Assembly (NCBI GenBank): GCA_022820725.1
Contig: JAJEFA010000002.1
Coordinates: 160,302 to 224,301 of the forward strand
Direction: 5' to 3'
Length of the DNA: 64,000 nucleotides
DNA from: Candidatus Binatia bacterium
GTDB lineage: Bacteria > Desulfobacterota > Binatia > Bin18
Positions within the stretch are counted from its first letter, which is position 1, and every line of letters starts with the position of its first letter. Shown here one piece after another: positions 50,063 to 60,834 of the stretch. The notes beneath the pieces are model-generated. The model did not search any database. It saw only the letters and a list, made by a program, of their open reading frames with translations, and had not been told where the DNA came from. The translations under genes were made by a program, and so were the position numbers.

Positions 50063-51082
50063 CTAGGCCAGATTCCCCTCGCGGGAGACGCGCAGTCGGT
50101 CCAACTCCTCCCGAGGGGGAAATGCTTCCAGATGCATTCCAAGTTCTAACCCCATCTCATGCAGTAATTCTTTAATCTCGTTGAGTGATTTCCGCCCAAA
50201 ATTTTTCGTTTTGAGGAGTTCAGGCTCAGCCTTGACAACGAGTTCTCCCACGTATCGGATATCGGCACTTTGGAGGCAATTAGCAGAACGAACCGAAAGT
50301 GCCAATTCTTCAATGGGTCGAAAAAGATTTTCATTCGTCGGCGGCTGGTCTTCCTGCCCCAGGCGCTCCTCTTGGCTGTCGATCTCTTCTGTCGTGCCAG
50401 AAAAAATCGAGAGCTGCTCCTGAGCGATCCGGGCGGCCTCGGCCACTGCTTCTTTCGGCTCAATGCTACCGTCGGTCCATATTTCAAGCGCCAATCTTTC
50501 GTAGTCCGTCCGCTGACCAACACGCGCGTTGGTGACGGTTACATTGACCTTGCGAACCGGGGAAAACACCGCATCAAGGGGAATTGTTCCAACAGGGTCC
50601 TCTTCGGGCTGATTCCGGTCAGCCGCCATATACCCGCGCCCAGTGCGAATCTCGGCTTCAACTTCGAGCCTTCCGTCTTTACTCAGTTTCGCCACATGGG
50701 CTTCTGGATTGAGAATGTCAACCTGAGGGCCCACGACCAAATCCCCAGCACTCACACTCTTCGCACCATTGACCCTTAGGGTAGCTGTTTCCATATCGCT
50801 GTCGCGGAGACGAAACCGGATTTCTTTGAGGTTCAGAAGGATATCTGTGACATCTTCTGTGACACCGGGAATCGTCGAAAATTCATGCACGACGTCTTGG
50901 ATCCTGACCTTAGTGATGGCTGCCCCAGGCAAGGAGGAGAGAAGAATTCGTCTCAGGGCATTGCCTAACGTTGTCCCGAATCCACGTTCAAAGGGCTCGC
51001 CGATAAAACGGCCATATGTGGGGGTCAGGGTTTTGTCTTCAACATCGAGTGTCTTGGGCTTGATGAGATCACTCTCCTGCAT
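50063..51082 (-). CDS. rpoA: DNA-directed RNA polymerase subunit alpha
   Basis: 339 residues. The N-terminal domain (1-235) assembles the polymerase (GTTLGNALRRILLSSLPGAAIT, then VEAEIRTGRGY). A linker of about 25 residues rich in Gln/Glu leads to the C-terminal domain (about 260-325: PIEELALSVRSANCLQSADI, KNFGRKSLNEIKELL), which binds UP elements and activators. ATG 51082 is supported by GAGGGAGC just upstream; an ATG eight codons earlier is less likely. Confidence 0.97.
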   Translation of the reverse strand: MQESDLIKPKTLDVEDKTLTPTYGRFIGEPFERGFGTTLGNALRRILLSSLPGAAITKVRIQDVVHEFSTIPGVTEDVTDILLNLKEIRFRLRDSDMETATLRVNGAKSVSAGDLVVGPQVDILNPEAHVAKLSKDGRLEVEAEIRTGRGYMAADRNQPEEDPVGTIPLDAVFSPVRKVNVTVTNARVGQRTDYERLALEIWTDGSIEPKEAVAEAARIAQEQLSIFSGTTEEIDSQEERLGQEDQPPTNENLFRPIEELALSVRSANCLQSADIRYVGELVVKAEPELLKTKNFGRKSLNEIKELLHEMGLELGMHLEAFPPREELDRLRVSREGNLA

Positions 51083-51143
51083 GCTGCTCCCTCTTTCGTC
51101 CTGCATCCATGCCTAATACGATCCGCTACGCCAATCCATTGAG

Positions 51144-51776
51144 CTAGACTTTCGAGTATAGCTCAACGATAAGCTGCTCGTTGATAGGCAGGGTGATCTC
51201 CGACCGGGCCGGTAGGGCACGGACTTTTCCAGAAAAAGAATCCGTTTGGACCTCAAGCCATTCTGGCACTCCGCGTCGCTGGGCAAGCTCGACGGATTCT
51301 TGGATACGAGTAATTTTTCGGCTCGCCTCCCGTACTTGCACTTCGTCTCCGGCCCTCACACAGTACGATGGAATCGTCACTCTTCGTCCGTTGACGTGAA
51401 AATGGCCGTGACGTATCAACTGGCGAGCCTCTGAGCGTGAAGTCGAAAATCCCATCCGGTACACCATATTATCGAGACGACTCTCAAGAAGAATCAAAAG
51501 ATTTTCCCCGGTGATTCCGCGTTGGCGCTCGGCCCGCGCGAAAAGACGACGGAACGGCCCCTCAAGCGTCCCATAGATGCGTTTCAGCTTCTGTTTCTCT
51601 CGTAACTGAACGCTGTACTCGGTCGCCTTTCTTCCTCTCCCTTGGCCGTGCTGTCCCGGTGGATAGCTTCTTCTCTCGATTGCGCATTTATCCGTGTAAC
51701 ACCGCTCACCTTTCAGAAAGAGTTTCAACCCTTCTCGACGGCAGAGACGGCAGGATGGACCTCGATAGCGTGCCAC
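51144..51776 (-). CDS. rpsD: 30S ribosomal protein S4
   Basis: 210 residues with a GTG start at 51776. This gives the canonical start [16 protein letters not shown] and has AGGAGG five bases upstream; an in-frame start 13 codons earlier is rejected. CRLC and CYTDKC form the zinc-binding N-terminal version of S4. The S4 RNA-binding domain covers about 100-165. Confidence 0.96.
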   Translation of the reverse strand: MARYRGPSCRLCRREGLKLFLKGERCYTDKCAIERRSYPPGQHGQGRGRKATEYSVQLREKQKLKRIYGTLEGPFRRLFARAERQRGITGENLLILLESRLDNMVYRMGFSTSRSEARQLIRHGHFHVNGRRVTIPSYCVRAGDEVQVREASRKITRIQESVELAQRRGVPEWLEVQTDSFSGKVRALPARSEITLPINEQLIVELYSKV

Positions 51777-51823
51777 AAAAACCTCCTGATCTATATCAGC
51801 TTCCAGCTCGCACACCCGGTCTC

Positions 51824-52222
51824 TTAGACTCTACGACGCTTGGGCGGACGACAACCATTGTGAGGGATAGGCGTGACGTCTCGGATAAGACTCACCGCAA
51901 ACCCGGCAGATTGTAGGGCGCGCAGAGCCGATTCTCTCCCAGCACCGGGCCCCTTTACGTGCACCTGAACCGAGCGCATACCAGCATCAGCCGCTTTACG
52001 CGCCGCGCTCTCCGCCGCCATTTGGGCGGCAAACGGCGTACCCTTCCGTGACCCCTTCAGTCCGACACTCCCCGCGCTTGCCCAGGCCACAGTATTTCCT
52101 TGCGGGTCGGCTATTGTCACAATGGTATTGTTGAAGGTCGAATAGATATTCACCACACCTTCTGGAATGTTTTTCCGAACTTTCTTCTTCCGTGAGACAG
52201 ACCGCCTCGCCGCTTTTGCCAT
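51824..52222 (-). CDS. rpsK: 30S ribosomal protein S11
   Basis: 132 residues: [30 protein letters not shown] and the conserved C-terminus [18 protein letters not shown]. It lies 27 nt after rpsM and 47 nt before the rpsD GTG. Confidence 0.97.
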   Translation of the reverse strand: MAKAARRSVSRKKKVRKNIPEGVVNIYSTFNNTIVTIADPQGNTVAWASAGSVGLKGSRKGTPFAAQMAAESAARKAADAGMRSVQVHVKGPGAGRESALRALQSAGFAVSLIRDVTPIPHNGCRPPKRRRV

Positions 52223-52249
52223 ACAGTGACCCTCTCCTCGCGCCGCGTA

Positions 52250-52633
52250 TTATTTAGGAGTAGGCGCGACTTTCTTACCGGCAACGGTCCGTCTCGGCCC
52301 CTTGCGCGTCCGAGAATTATTTTTTGTCTTTTGACCACGGACCGGCAGATTGCGGCGGTGGCGGAGACCCCGGTATGCCCCAATGTCAATATAATGTTTA
52401 ATATGACTCGCGACATCCCGCCTGAGGTCTCCCTCAACCCGGTAGTCTTGGTCGATAACCCGCCGAATATGTGCGATCTCATCATCCGCTAATGCGTCGG
52501 AATTAGTGTTTGGATCAACGCCCGCCTCGGTCAGGATTTTGAGGGCGGTGACCCGTCCGATCCCATAGATATAGGTGAGACCGGTACCGATTTTCTTGTT
52601 CCGGGGTAATTCGATACCCGCAATCCGTGCCAT
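52250..52633 (-). CDS. rpsM: 30S ribosomal protein S13
   Basis: 127 residues: [13 protein letters not shown] start, helix-two-turn-helix [28 protein letters not shown] and the basic tail [13 protein letters not shown]. It contacts the tRNA and the central bridge. It follows rpmJ by 42 nt. Confidence 0.97.
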   Translation of the reverse strand: MARIAGIELPRNKKIGTGLTYIYGIGRVTALKILTEAGVDPNTNSDALADDEIAHIRRVIDQDYRVEGDLRRDVASHIKHYIDIGAYRGLRHRRNLPVRGQKTKNNSRTRKGPRRTVAGKKVAPTPK

Positions 52634-52675
52634 ACGCCCTCTCCGCTCTTATTTTCGTCCGCGTCGGGAAAATAC

Positions 52676-52789
52676 CTAGCCCTGTCGTTGCTTGTGCCGC
52701 GGGTTCTCACAGATGACCCGTATAATGCCTCTGCGTTTAATAACCTTGCATTTTCGGCACATTGGTTTCACAGAAGCCCGGACTTTCAT
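52676..52789 (-). CDS. rpmJ: 50S ribosomal protein L36
   Basis: A 37-residue protein: [17 protein letters not shown], then [19 protein letters not shown]. Zinc ligands are Cys11, Cys14, Cys27 and His32 (C+ form). It lies between map and rpsM; infA, which often sits next to it, is absent. Confidence 0.96.
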   Translation of the reverse strand: MKVRASVKPMCRKCKVIKRRGIIRVICENPRHKQRQG

Positions 52790-52845
52790 GCTAACCTCAT
52801 TCCTATTCTTACCTGAAAACGGTTCCGTGTATGAGTACCGTTCTC

Positions 52846-53613
52846 TTACATACTACTGAGCACCACTGGTCCATCTGCCAGGATCGCAACCGAATGCTCG
52901 AAGTGCGCTGAGAGACTGCCATCTTTTGTCACTGCAGTCCATCCATCCTCTAGCATCGCGACTTCCGGAGCACCCATGTTCACCATGGGCTCAATCGCGA
53001 TGACCATTCCTTCGCGCAGGCGGACACCCCGGTTCCGCATACCATAATTGGGGACAGGCGGGTCTTCATGCAGCCGACGCCCAACCCCATGTCCAACAAA
53101 TTCTCGCACGACGGAGAAGCCATCTCGCTCGACATGCTCCTGAACTGCGGCAGAGATATCGCCAAGACGATTGCCAACACAGGCACGGCCTATTCCTGCT
53201 TCAAGAGCGACGGCAGTCGTCTGTAAAAGCTGTCGGGCAGACTGGCCAACCTCTCCAACCGCAAAAGACACCGCGGCGTCACCATAAAATCCGTTATACA
53301 CTACACCAAAATCCAGGCTAACAATATCCCCGTCTTGAATAATCCGCTGGTGAGAGGGGATACCGTGGACGACTTCGTTATTCAAAGAGATACAAATATG
53401 GGCCGGGAACGGAACAGAGCCATTCCGAATCGTATACCCTTTAAACGCAGTTTTCGCCTTCTTTTTTGGAATCCATTCTTCCGCGATACCATCAAGCTCT
53501 CCGGTTGATATCCCTGGCCGAACACGCTGTCGCAGTTCATTCAGGATTTCCGCAACAATGCGATTCGCGGTCCGCATTGTCTCTATCTCTTCAGGGGATT
53601 TCAGAAAAATCAT
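52846..53613 (-). CDS. map: methionine aminopeptidase, type I
   Basis: 255 residues. It removes the initiator Met from nascent proteins. All five metal ligands are visible: D101 and D112 ([15 protein letters not shown]), H175 (FVGHGVGR), E208 (AIEPMV) and E239 (HFEHSVA); substrate His83 is in VVHGIP. It starts 25 nt after secY; the adk gene usually between them is missing. Confidence 0.96.
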   Translation of the reverse strand: MIFLKSPEEIETMRTANRIVAEILNELRQRVRPGISTGELDGIAEEWIPKKKAKTAFKGYTIRNGSVPFPAHICISLNNEVVHGIPSHQRIIQDGDIVSLDFGVVYNGFYGDAAVSFAVGEVGQSARQLLQTTAVALEAGIGRACVGNRLGDISAAVQEHVERDGFSVVREFVGHGVGRRLHEDPPVPNYGMRNRGVRLREGMVIAIEPMVNMGAPEVAMLEDGWTAVTKDGSLSAHFEHSVAILADGPVVLSSM

Positions 53614-53638
53614 CGGTGAGAAAACAGGACAGTGCTCT

Positions 53639-54949
53639 CTACCCTCGCCTCCCTCTGATGCGCCCGCGCTTCATAAAGCCCTCATAGTTTCTCATGATGA
53701 GCTGTGTTTCAATCTGAGCGACGGTGTCCAGAGCGACGCCAACGACAATAAGCAACGCCGTCCCCCCAAAGAAAAACGGCACATTAAAAGACCCCACCAG
53801 GAGATTCGGCAAAACACAGATGATGGAGACATACAGCGCTCCGGTCAACGTTATCCGACTTAGGACCCTATCAATATAGTCCGCCGTGCGTTGCCCAGGA
53901 CGGATGCCAGGAATAAATCCGCCATTCTTTTTCATATTGTCGGCAACGTCAGTAGGATTGAAGACAACAGCAGTATAAAAATAGCAGAAGAAAATGATCA
54001 TCGCGACATAACTGAGGTTATAGATCGACCCTCCCGGCGTCAGTACATTTGCAACGGTTTGAGCCCACGGATGGTCGGCAAAACCGGCGATGGTCGCCGG
54101 AAAAATCAAGACCGAGGAAGCGAAAATTGGGGGAATAACTCCAGCAGTGTTCACTTTCAGGGGCAGATGAGAGCTTTGCCCGCCATAGACTCTTCGGCCT
54201 ATGACTCGTTTTGCATACTGTACCGGAATACGGCGCTGCCCGCGTTCCATAAAAATCACTGCGGCAACGATGGCGACCATGCCGACTAACAGGAGGAGTA
54301 ACAAAAGGATGCTTAATTCGCCCTCTCGAACAAACTCTGTCGTTGCGGTCACCGCCGAGGGAATACTGGCGACAATACCGGCGAATATAATGAGAGAGAT
54401 GCCATTGCCAACGCCACGCTCGGTAATCTGTTCGCCTAACCACATGATGAAAGCAGTGCCGGCGGCCAGCGTAATCATCGTCATGAGACGAAATCCCCAG
54501 CCTGGATTAAAAACAACTAAGCTCCCACCGGGCGCCTGAATCTGTTCGAGTCCGATGCTGATAAAGAGACCCTGGAGAAGAGCTAAACCGACCGTGCTGT
54601 AGCGTGTGTACTGGGTAATCTTCCGCCGACCTTGTTCCCCTTCTTTCGACAGGCGCTCAAGAGTTGGGACCACGACGGTGAGGAGTTGGAAGATAATGGA
54701 GGCACTAATATAGGGCATAATGCCCAGGGCAAAGATAGAGAAACGCTCCAGAGCCCCGCCAGAAAAAAGATTCACCAAGCCAAAAACAGTGCTGGCCGCT
54801 TGCTCGAAGAACGCCGCCAGCGCCTCTCCATCAATACCTGGAGTAGGGATTGCCACACCGATGCGGTAGACGGCGAGCAGGGCAAAGGTAAAGAGGAGCC
54901 GACGACGCAGATCTGATATCTTTGTCGCGTTTTGTAAGCCTTCGAGCAT
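53639..54949 (-). CDS. secY: preprotein translocase subunit SecY
   Basis: 436 residues with ten predicted membrane helices, the channel of the Sec translocon. VYRIGVAIPTPGI begins helix 1, followed by the plug region, LGIMPYISASIIFQLL, QTLGEQ-like motifs (MWLGEQITERGVGNGISLII) and the cytoplasmic loop with RRIPVQYAKRV. It lies 2 nt after rplO at the end of the spc operon. Confidence 0.97.
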   Translation of the reverse strand: MLEGLQNATKISDLRRRLLFTFALLAVYRIGVAIPTPGIDGEALAAFFEQAASTVFGLVNLFSGGALERFSIFALGIMPYISASIIFQLLTVVVPTLERLSKEGEQGRRKITQYTRYSTVGLALLQGLFISIGLEQIQAPGGSLVVFNPGWGFRLMTMITLAAGTAFIMWLGEQITERGVGNGISLIIFAGIVASIPSAVTATTEFVREGELSILLLLLLLVGMVAIVAAVIFMERGQRRIPVQYAKRVIGRRVYGGQSSHLPLKVNTAGVIPPIFASSVLIFPATIAGFADHPWAQTVANVLTPGGSIYNLSYVAMIIFFCYFYTAVVFNPTDVADNMKKNGGFIPGIRPGQRTADYIDRVLSRITLTGALYVSIICVLPNLLVGSFNVPFFFGGTALLIVVGVALDTVAQIETQLIMRNYEGFMKRGRIRGRRG

Positions 54950-54951
54950 GA

Positions 54952-55392
54952 CTACCCGACCTCGGCTGTCCCTCCCAGCGCCGTAATCTTTTCACGCGCT
55001 TGCGCACTAAAGGCGTGAGCTCTGACAGTTAGAGATTTTGTCAGTTCCCCCTTTGCTAATATTTTGACTTTACACTTACGGCCACTCACGAGACCAGACT
55101 GACGAAACACCTCAAAATCAACGACACTACCCGCCTCAAAGCGCTCCAGGCTCCCGATATTAATGATGGTGTACTCTTGTCGGAATGGATTGTGAAATCC
55201 TCGTTTGGGTAACCTGCGGGAGAGCGGCATTTGTCCACCTTCATAGCCAGGTGGGATATTGCCACCAGAGCGCGCACCGCTTCCTTTATGCCCACGGCCT
55301 GCTGTTTTGCCGAGCCCGGAGCCCGGACCGCGACCGACCCGCTTTCGTTTTTTCATCGACCCGGAGGCGGGCCGCAAATGACTAAGATCCAT
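54952..55392 (-). CDS. rplO: 50S ribosomal protein L15
   Basis: 146 residues: [20 protein letters not shown] start, [20 protein letters not shown] and [17 protein letters not shown]. The ATG at 55392 lies inside the last codons of rpmD (11-nt overlap), which matches the conserved L15 start. Confidence 0.96.
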   Translation of the reverse strand: MDLSHLRPASGSMKKRKRVGRGPGSGLGKTAGRGHKGSGARSGGNIPPGYEGGQMPLSRRLPKRGFHNPFRQEYTIINIGSLERFEAGSVVDFEVFRQSGLVSGRKCKVKILAKGELTKSLTVRAHAFSAQAREKITALGGTAEVG

Positions 55393-55585
55393 TCTCGCGC
55401 ACCTCAATAAGATGGGATACTCGATTCACCATCCCTTGGAGTGAGGGCGAATCGTTCCGCAGCACAGTCTTCCCAACGCGGGTGAGTCCAAGACCACGCA
55501 GGGTCTCGCGTTGACGCCGTGTGCCCCCAATGGCACTCCGCTTCAAGGTGATGGCTAAGACCTGCCCTTTTCCTGCGTCGGCCAT
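55382..55585 (-). CDS. rpmD: 50S ribosomal protein L30
   Basis: 67 residues: ITLKRSAIGGTRRQRETLRG, then LGLTRVGKTVLRND and GMVNRVSHLIEVRE, all typical of L30. It starts 3 nt after rpsE and overlaps rplO. Confidence 0.96.
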   Translation of the reverse strand: MADAGKGQVLAITLKRSAIGGTRRQRETLRGLGLTRVGKTVLRNDSPSLQGMVNRVSHLIEVRENGS

Positions 55586-55588
55586 GCC

Positions 55589-56101
55589 CTATCCTTTCAT
55601 ACTCAGCGCGGGTTTCCCCCTCCGCTCGGCAACCTGCTCCGGACCGTCCAGGCTCTCTAGGGCAGCCAGGGTGGCCTTTACGGAGTTATGCGGATTCGTC
55701 GATCCGAGGCATTTTGTGAGCGCGTTCCGTACACCGGCCAGTTCCATAACGATACGCACGCCACCACCCGCGATGAGGCCGGTACCGGCCGCGGCGGGTT
55801 TAAGTAACACCTTGCCCGCCCCGTGCCGACCAATAACCGCGTAGGGTAGGGTATCTTCGACGAGCGGCACGCGAATCAAAGACTTCTTCGCGTGCTCAAC
55901 ACCTTTCCGAATGGCTTCTGGGACTTCGTGCGCCTTCCCCAAGCCGTAGCCAACATGCCCTGCACCGTCCCCGGCCACAACAACGGCACTAAAACTGAAA
56001 CGGCGCCCACCCTTGACCACTTTACTCACGCGATTGATATGGACGACCTTCTCTTGAATATCGAGTTCGTCAGGATTAATCCGATCATCGTCAGTCGCCA
56101 C
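55589..56101 (-). CDS. rpsE: 30S ribosomal protein S5
   Basis: 170 residues: [38 protein letters not shown] and [18 protein letters not shown]. The double-stranded RNA-binding N-terminal domain and the C-terminal domain are both complete. Confidence 0.97.
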   Translation of the reverse strand: MATDDDRINPDELDIQEKVVHINRVSKVVKGGRRFSFSAVVVAGDGAGHVGYGLGKAHEVPEAIRKGVEHAKKSLIRVPLVEDTLPYAVIGRHGAGKVLLKPAAAGTGLIAGGGVRIVMELAGVRNALTKCLGSTNPHNSVKATLAALESLDGPEQVAERRGKPALSMKG

Positions 56102-56112
56102 AGGTATACTCC

Positions 56113-56484
56113 TTAGAGTTGTAGGCCAGCCTCACGCGCCGCGTCGGCGACCGCGCGGACCTGTCCATGAAAGAGGAATCCGTTCCGATCAAAAACGACG
56201 GTCTGTATCCCCTGCTCTTGACACTTTTTCGCAATGAGCTGCCCCACTTCTTTTGCCGCAGAGACCGTCGCCGCTTTTTGCTGCATCCGTTCCTTAAGGT
56301 CTGCTGAAAGGGTTGAGACGGACGCTAAAGACCGACCACTTTCATCAGAGACCACTTGGGCGTACAGATGCTTATTGCTGCGATAGATGCATAAGCGCGG
56401 TCGGCTGTCCGTTCCACGCACTTTCCGTCTGATCCGCTTTCGACGGAGCAGGCGACTCCGCTCACGAGGGTTCGTCCCGGCCAT
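56113..56484 (-). CDS. rplR: 50S ribosomal protein L18
   Basis: 123 residues: [30 protein letters not shown] and [20 protein letters not shown]. It binds 5S rRNA. It sits 2 nt after rplF and 11 nt before rpsE. Confidence 0.96.
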   Translation of the reverse strand: MAGTNPRERSRLLRRKRIRRKVRGTDSRPRLCIYRSNKHLYAQVVSDESGRSLASVSTLSADLKERMQQKAATVSAAKEVGQLIAKKCQEQGIQTVVFDRNGFLFHGQVRAVADAAREAGLQL

Positions 56485-56486
56485 TC

Positions 56487-57035
56487 CTATCCTCCAGCAG
56501 CAACAGCGGTCTTTCCAGCCTTTCTCCGCACATGCTCATCTATGTATTTAATCCCTTTTCCCTTATAGGGCTCAGGTGGCCGGAGCCGACGGATTGATGC
56601 CGCGACTTCTCCGACAAGTTGTTTATCAATGCCCTCAATTGTAATCTGCGTCTGGCGATCGACCTTGGCACTGACCCCTGCAGGCAGTTGGAAGAAAATA
56701 GGGTGAGAAAACCCGAGGTTCAACTGGAGGATATCCTTCACCGCGTCGGCCCGATATCCGACTCCATTAATTTCCAGCACCTTTGAAAACCCGGCCGAGA
56801 CCCCTTGAACGGCATTGGCAACAAGCTTCCGAGTGAGCCCTTGCCGTGCTTTAGAGCGGCGAGAATCATCTGCCCGGATCAACAGCACACTGGATGTCGT
56901 AATTTCGACCGAGAGTGCAGGGTCGACCGGCACGTCTAGAGCTCCCTTTGGCCCTTCAGCCGTTAGCGTTCCCTGGTCGTATGAAACTTTTACCACATCC
57001 GGTAGCGGGACCGGCTTGTGTCCAACACCAGCCAT
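56487..57035 (-). CDS. rplF: 50S ribosomal protein L6
   Basis: 182 residues: KPVPLPDVVKVSYDQGTLTA start region, GVSAGFSKVLEINGVGYRA, and the conserved C-terminal RRLRPPEPYKGKGIKY. The ATG at 57035 is chosen for the MAGVGHKPV start and an AGGA-rich upstream. Confidence 0.96.
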   Translation of the reverse strand: MAGVGHKPVPLPDVVKVSYDQGTLTAEGPKGALDVPVDPALSVEITTSSVLLIRADDSRRSKARQGLTRKLVANAVQGVSAGFSKVLEINGVGYRADAVKDILQLNLGFSHPIFFQLPAGVSAKVDRQTQITIEGIDKQLVGEVAASIRRLRPPEPYKGKGIKYIDEHVRRKAGKTAVAAGG

Positions 57036-57057
57036 ATGTCCTTTTCCTCTTTCTCCT

Positions 57058-57453
57058 TTACCACGCACTACACAGGACTTCCCCACCGACGTGAAGCGCG
57101 CGGGCCTCCCGATCAACGATAACGCCCCGAGAGGTCGACAGAATGTTCACTCCAAGTCCGTTCCGCACGGCGGGGATCGCATCTGCCCGTACGTAGGTTC
57201 GTAGGCTCGGCTTACTCACGCGTTGCACACCATGGAGTGCGGGGCGTCCTGTAGCATCATATTTGAGTTCAATGATGAGACAGGGAAATCCGTTATCCTC
57301 AACGTTACGATAATCCTGGATGAAGCCTTCACTGACAAGGATTTGAACAATAGCTTCCTTGATACGGGAGCGCGGCACCGAGACGGTCTTTTTCCGTGCC
57401 CGTAGCGCGTTGCGGATACACGTCAACAAGTCGGCAATAGGGTCAGTCTGCAT
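57058..57453 (-). CDS. rpsH: 30S ribosomal protein S8
   Basis: 131 residues: TDPIADLLTCIRNA start, VPRSRIKEAIVQILVSEGFI, LHGVQRVSKPSLRTYV and STSRGVIVDREAR. The ATG at 57453 matches the family start; an earlier in-frame start overlaps rpsZ. Confidence 0.96.
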   Translation of the reverse strand: MQTDPIADLLTCIRNALRARKKTVSVPRSRIKEAIVQILVSEGFIQDYRNVEDNGFPCLIIELKYDATGRPALHGVQRVSKPSLRTYVRADAIPAVRNGLGVNILSTSRGVIVDREARALHVGGEVLCSAW

Positions 57454-57464
57454 AGTCCTCTCCC

Positions 57465-57650
57465 CTACCAACTTGCCTTGGTCATGCCAGGAATTTGGCC
57501 CTTCAGCGCATAGGTCCGCAAGCAGATACGGCACATACGGAATCGACGATAGAAACCGCGCGAGCGACCACATAGCGGACAGCGATTATATTCCCGAACG
57601 CGAAACTTTGGCTTCCGTTGTGCCTTTACGCGCAAACATGTTCGTGCCAT
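57465..57650 (-). CDS. rpsZ: 30S ribosomal protein S14, zinc type (S14Z)
   Basis: 61 residues, the short form. The two zinc motifs are CPLCGR and CRICLR, within the usual [21 protein letters not shown] context, and the C-terminus is [11 protein letters not shown]. The short zinc form replaces the ~100-residue S14 found in E. coli. Confidence 0.96.
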   Translation of the reverse strand: MARTCLRVKAQRKPKFRVREYNRCPLCGRSRGFYRRFRMCRICLRTYALKGQIPGMTKASW

Positions 57651-57655
57651 AGCTC

Positions 57656-58195
57656 TTAACTCCGAAAGGGCATACCAAGGGCCCGCAGTAATGCACGCCC
57701 CTCTATATCTGTTTTTGCCGTCGTTACCATAGAGACGGTAAACCCTTTTATTTGATCAATCTTATCCAAATTTATTTCAGGGAAGATCGTATGCTCCCGA
57801 ATCCCGAGAGAATAATTCCCGCGACCGTCAAAAGAACTATCGGATATGCCTCGAAAGTCTCTCACGCGGGGGAGCGCGACATTGACCAGGCGGTCAAAAA
57901 ATTCATACATACGCTCCCCACGTAACGTGACCGCACAACCGATCGTCATGCCTTCCCGGAGTTTAAAATTCGCAATCGATTTGTGAGCCCGAGTGACCAC
58001 CGGCTTCTGTCCCACAATCAGGCCAATTTCCTCGACACTACTTTCGAGCAATTTGGCGTTTGTGGCTCCTTCTCCCAGCCCCATGTTGACAACAATCTTT
58101 GACAGACGAGGAACCTGCATCACGTTGGCACACCCCAACTCTTGCTTCAGAGCAGGCAGTATTTGTCTGTAGTAGAGGTCTTTAATACGAGCCAT
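57656..58195 (-). CDS. rplE: 50S ribosomal protein L5
   Basis: 179 residues: [58 protein letters not shown] and [11 protein letters not shown]. It binds 5S rRNA in the central protuberance. Confidence 0.97.
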   Translation of the reverse strand: MARIKDLYYRQILPALKQELGCANVMQVPRLSKIVVNMGLGEGATNAKLLESSVEEIGLIVGQKPVVTRAHKSIANFKLREGMTIGCAVTLRGERMYEFFDRLVNVALPRVRDFRGISDSSFDGRGNYSLGIREHTIFPEINLDKIDQIKGFTVSMVTTAKTDIEGRALLRALGMPFRS

Positions 58196-58200
58196 AACTA

Positions 58201-58515
58201 TTAGTCCAACACATTCCCAGTTCGCCGACTCACCCGCATTTTCCGTCCATCAACGACCTTGAACCCGACCCGAGTCGGGCGCCCGTCTTGGGGGTCGACC
58301 AGCATCAAGTTTGAGAGATGAATGGAAGCCTCTTTTTCCAATATTCCGCCAGAGTCTTGTGGTCCCCGCGGCTTGACGTGGCGCTTGACCATATTGAGGC
58401 GCTCGACAACGGCTCGGTCCTGTTTCGGCTGTACTCGGATGACTTTTCCGATTTTCCCCCGCTCTTTTCCGGCGAGAATCATCACAGAATCATTTTTTTT
58501 AATGCGTGCAGCCAT
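58201..58515 (-). CDS. rplX: 50S ribosomal protein L24
   Basis: 104 residues: the KOW motif [32 protein letters not shown], and a C-terminal [19 protein letters not shown]. It starts 8 nt after rplN. Confidence 0.96.
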   Translation of the reverse strand: MAARIKKNDSVMILAGKERGKIGKVIRVQPKQDRAVVERLNMVKRHVKPRGPQDSGGILEKEASIHLSNLMLVDPQDGRPTRVGFKVVDGRKMRVSRRTGNVLD

Positions 58516-58523
58516 GGCCGGTC

Positions 58524-58892
58524 CTAGAGTACCTCTGGAGCGAGGGAAATAATTTTCATAAAACGCTTCGCCCGTAGCTCCCGCGCCACGGGCCCGAAAA
58601 TACGAGTTCCAAGCGGCTCACGCTGGTTATCGAGCAGCACAGCGGAATTAGTATCAAAACGGATATACGAGCCGTCTGGACGGCCGAGTTCCTTAGCCGT
58701 CCGGACAACGACGGCGCGCATCACATCGCCTTTTTTCACTTTTGCATTGGGAATAGCTTCCCGGACCGAGACAACAACTTCATCACCAACCGACGCATAC
58801 CTCCGACGTGTCCCCCCGAGGACACGAATACACCGGACGCGGCGCGCCCCCGAGTTATCGGCAACGTCAAGCACAGATTCCACCTGAATCAT
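58524..58892 (-). CDS. rplN: 50S ribosomal protein L14
   Basis: 122 residues: [20 protein letters not shown] start, [21 protein letters not shown] (counted in parts), [14 protein letters not shown] and [13 protein letters not shown]. The length equals that of the family. Confidence 0.97.
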   Translation of the reverse strand: MIQVESVLDVADNSGARRVRCIRVLGGTRRRYASVGDEVVVSVREAIPNAKVKKGDVMRAVVVRTAKELGRPDGSYIRFDTNSAVLLDNQREPLGTRIFGPVARELRAKRFMKIISLAPEVL

Positions 58893-58904
58893 ACGCCTCT
58901 CTCT

Positions 58905-59171
58905 TTACTGGACAGACCCTGATGTTTCCGACTTTAATATCGCTCGTATGCGCCAGCGTTTATCTCGGCTGAGGGGTCTCGTTTCCATGATGGTGACAAT
59001 ATCTCCGGTCCGGCATTCGTTGACAGGGTCGTGCGCTTTATATTTTTTCCGTTGGCGAATATACTTCTTGTACATCGGATGACGGACAAGCCGCTCAACT
59101 TGGACCGTGGCAGTTTTGTCCATTTTATCACTGACGACGACCCCTTGTCTGACTTTCCGGTTTCCAGGCAC
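58905..59171 (-). CDS. rpsQ: 30S ribosomal protein S17
   Basis: 88 residues with a GTG start two bases after the rpmC stop. [40 protein letters not shown] and the [10 protein letters not shown] end are typical of S17. Confidence 0.95.
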   Translation of the reverse strand: MPGNRKVRQGVVVSDKMDKTATVQVERLVRHPMYKKYIRQRKKYKAHDPVNECRTGDIVTIMETRPLSRDKRWRIRAILKSETSGSVQ

Positions 59172-59173
59172 AC

Positions 59174-59383
59174 CTAGCTCCGTTCTTTACTCGCGGTGCG
59201 AATACGTTCGTGTTGTATGGTCTTTACCCGAGCAATATCTCGACGAATTTTTCGGATTCGCATGGCATCTTCAATTTGTCCTGTCCCTCTCCTCAAGCGG
59301 AGACGAAAGAGTTCTTCGCTCAGGTCTCGTGCTTTTCCCTGCATTTCTTCGTCGGTCAAGTCCCGGACTTCACGCGCTCGCAT
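59174..59383 (-). CDS. rpmC: 50S ribosomal protein L29
   Basis: 69 residues: [36 protein letters not shown] and [14 protein letters not shown]. It starts inside the end of rplP (14-nt overlap). Confidence 0.96.
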   Translation of the reverse strand: MRAREVRDLTDEEMQGKARDLSEELFRLRLRRGTGQIEDAMRIRKIRRDIARVKTIQHERIRTASKERS

Positions 59384-59798
59384 AGGTCGCTCCTAATCGC
59401 TCTCGTATCTGCGTACTGACAGGCAATTTATTGGCAGCAAGCCGCAGCGCCTCACGGGCAGTCTCGCGAGGGACTCCCTCGATTTCGAAAAGCATACGTC
59501 CCGGCTTGACAACCGCAACCCAAAATTCGGGCGATGCCTTACCCTTCCCCATTCGTGTTTCTGTCGGTTTTTTGGTCACTGGCTTATCGGGAAAGACACG
59601 TATCCAGATACGCCCCCCGCGGCGGACATGACGGGTCAAAGCAATCCGGGCGGCTTCTATCTGTCGGGCGGTCACCCATCCACGTTCTGTCGTTTGCAAG
59701 CCATAGTCGCCAAACGAGAGGGCAGCACCACGGTGGGCGTTTCCGTATATACGCCTCCGTTGCTGTTTTCGGAACTTCGTTTTCCTGGGCGAGAGCAT
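59370..59798 (-). CDS. rplP: 50S ribosomal protein L16
   Basis: 142 residues: [39 protein letters not shown] and [37 protein letters not shown] is the conserved C-terminal motif. Confidence 0.97.
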   Translation of the reverse strand: MLSPRKTKFRKQQRRRIYGNAHRGAALSFGDYGLQTTERGWVTARQIEAARIALTRHVRRGGRIWIRVFPDKPVTKKPTETRMGKGKASPEFWVAVVKPGRMLFEIEGVPRETAREALRLAANKLPVSTQIRERLGATYASA

Positions 59799-59810
59799 AC
59801 CTAGCGTCCT

Positions 59811-60473
59811 TTACGCACTCACAGTTGAGCGATGCTGCTCTTCTTCATTCGTGAGGACTTCGCCTCGGAAGATCCACACCTTCACCCCAATCACACCATA
59901 TGTGGTCCGGGCTTCTGCCACCCCATAACTAATATCAGCGCGCAAAGTATGAAGCGGAACCCGTCCTTCTCGGTACCACTCGGTACGGGCGATTTCCGCT
60001 CCACCGAGTCGTCCCGAACAACGCACCTTCACTCCTTGTGCCCCCATGCGAATGGCGCGTGTCACACTCTCCTTCATGGCACGCCGAAAGGCCACCCGTC
60101 GCTCAAGCTGAAGAGCGACGTTTTCAGAGACGAGTTGTGCGTCCAGGTCGGGACGACGTACTTCATGAATATTCAGATAGACTTCCCTATCAGTCTGCTG
60201 GGTGAGGTCGGTTTTCAGCTTTTCGATCTCCACCCCCTTTTTCCCAATCACAATGCCGGGGCGAGCGGTATAGATATTGATTTTTGCCTTGTTCGCGGCA
60301 CGCTCGACTTCAATTTTCGCAATCCCGGCATGATAGAGACGCTTCTTAATGAACTCCCGGATACGAATATCATCGTGCAGCAGCGTGGCATATTCTTTCT
60401 CTGCAAACCAGCGAGACTCCCAGCCTTCGAGCACGCCGACCCTAAACCCTTTCGGGTGTACTTTCTGCCCCAT
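59811..60473 (-). CDS. rpsC: 30S ribosomal protein S3
   Basis: 220 residues: [14 protein letters not shown] start, KH domain with [17 protein letters not shown], and the C-terminal [19 protein letters not shown] and [16 protein letters not shown]. It starts 17 nt after rplV. Confidence 0.97.
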   Translation of the reverse strand: MGQKVHPKGFRVGVLEGWESRWFAEKEYATLLHDDIRIREFIKKRLYHAGIAKIEVERAANKAKINIYTARPGIVIGKKGVEIEKLKTDLTQQTDREVYLNIHEVRRPDLDAQLVSENVALQLERRVAFRRAMKESVTRAIRMGAQGVKVRCSGRLGGAEIARTEWYREGRVPLHTLRADISYGVAEARTTYGVIGVKVWIFRGEVLTNEEEQHRSTVSA

Positions 60474-60489
60474 CCTATTCTTCTTTCGT

Positions 60490-60822
60490 CTATTTCTCGT
60501 CTACAATAATCGTAAAATGACTCGTACGCTTTCGAATCGGTGTTGCGCGTCCATGCGCACGTGGGGTAAAGCGCCGAAAAGTTGCTCCCCCGTTTACGGT
60601 GGCCTGTTTCACATACAATGTATCAGGATCAACATTCTGCGTGTCTGTGGCGTTGGCAATGGCGGCTTGGAGCGTTTTTGTAAAAACACGAGCCGCCTTC
60701 TTCTGGGAAAAGCGCAGGACCATCAGCGCTTCTTCGACCTGTTTCCCACGGATGAGGTCCGCCACTAAACGGGCTTTCCGCGGCGCCATTCGCACATGAC
60801 GAGTGATTGAGCGAACCTCCAT
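60490..60822 (-). CDS. rplV: 50S ribosomal protein L22
   Basis: 110 residues: [40 protein letters not shown] and [20 protein letters not shown]. The beta-hairpin that lines the exit tunnel is present. Confidence 0.96.
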   Translation of the reverse strand: MEVRSITRHVRMAPRKARLVADLIRGKQVEEALMVLRFSQKKAARVFTKTLQAAIANATDTQNVDPDTLYVKQATVNGGATFRRFTPRAHGRATPIRKRTSHFTIIVDEK

Positions 60823-60834
60823 AGCTGCTACCTT

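Noticed and set aside
59832..60509. 225-codon plus-strand frame opposite rpsC
   Set aside because: It is an antisense shadow of a conserved ribosomal gene with no ribosome-binding site or recognisable domain.
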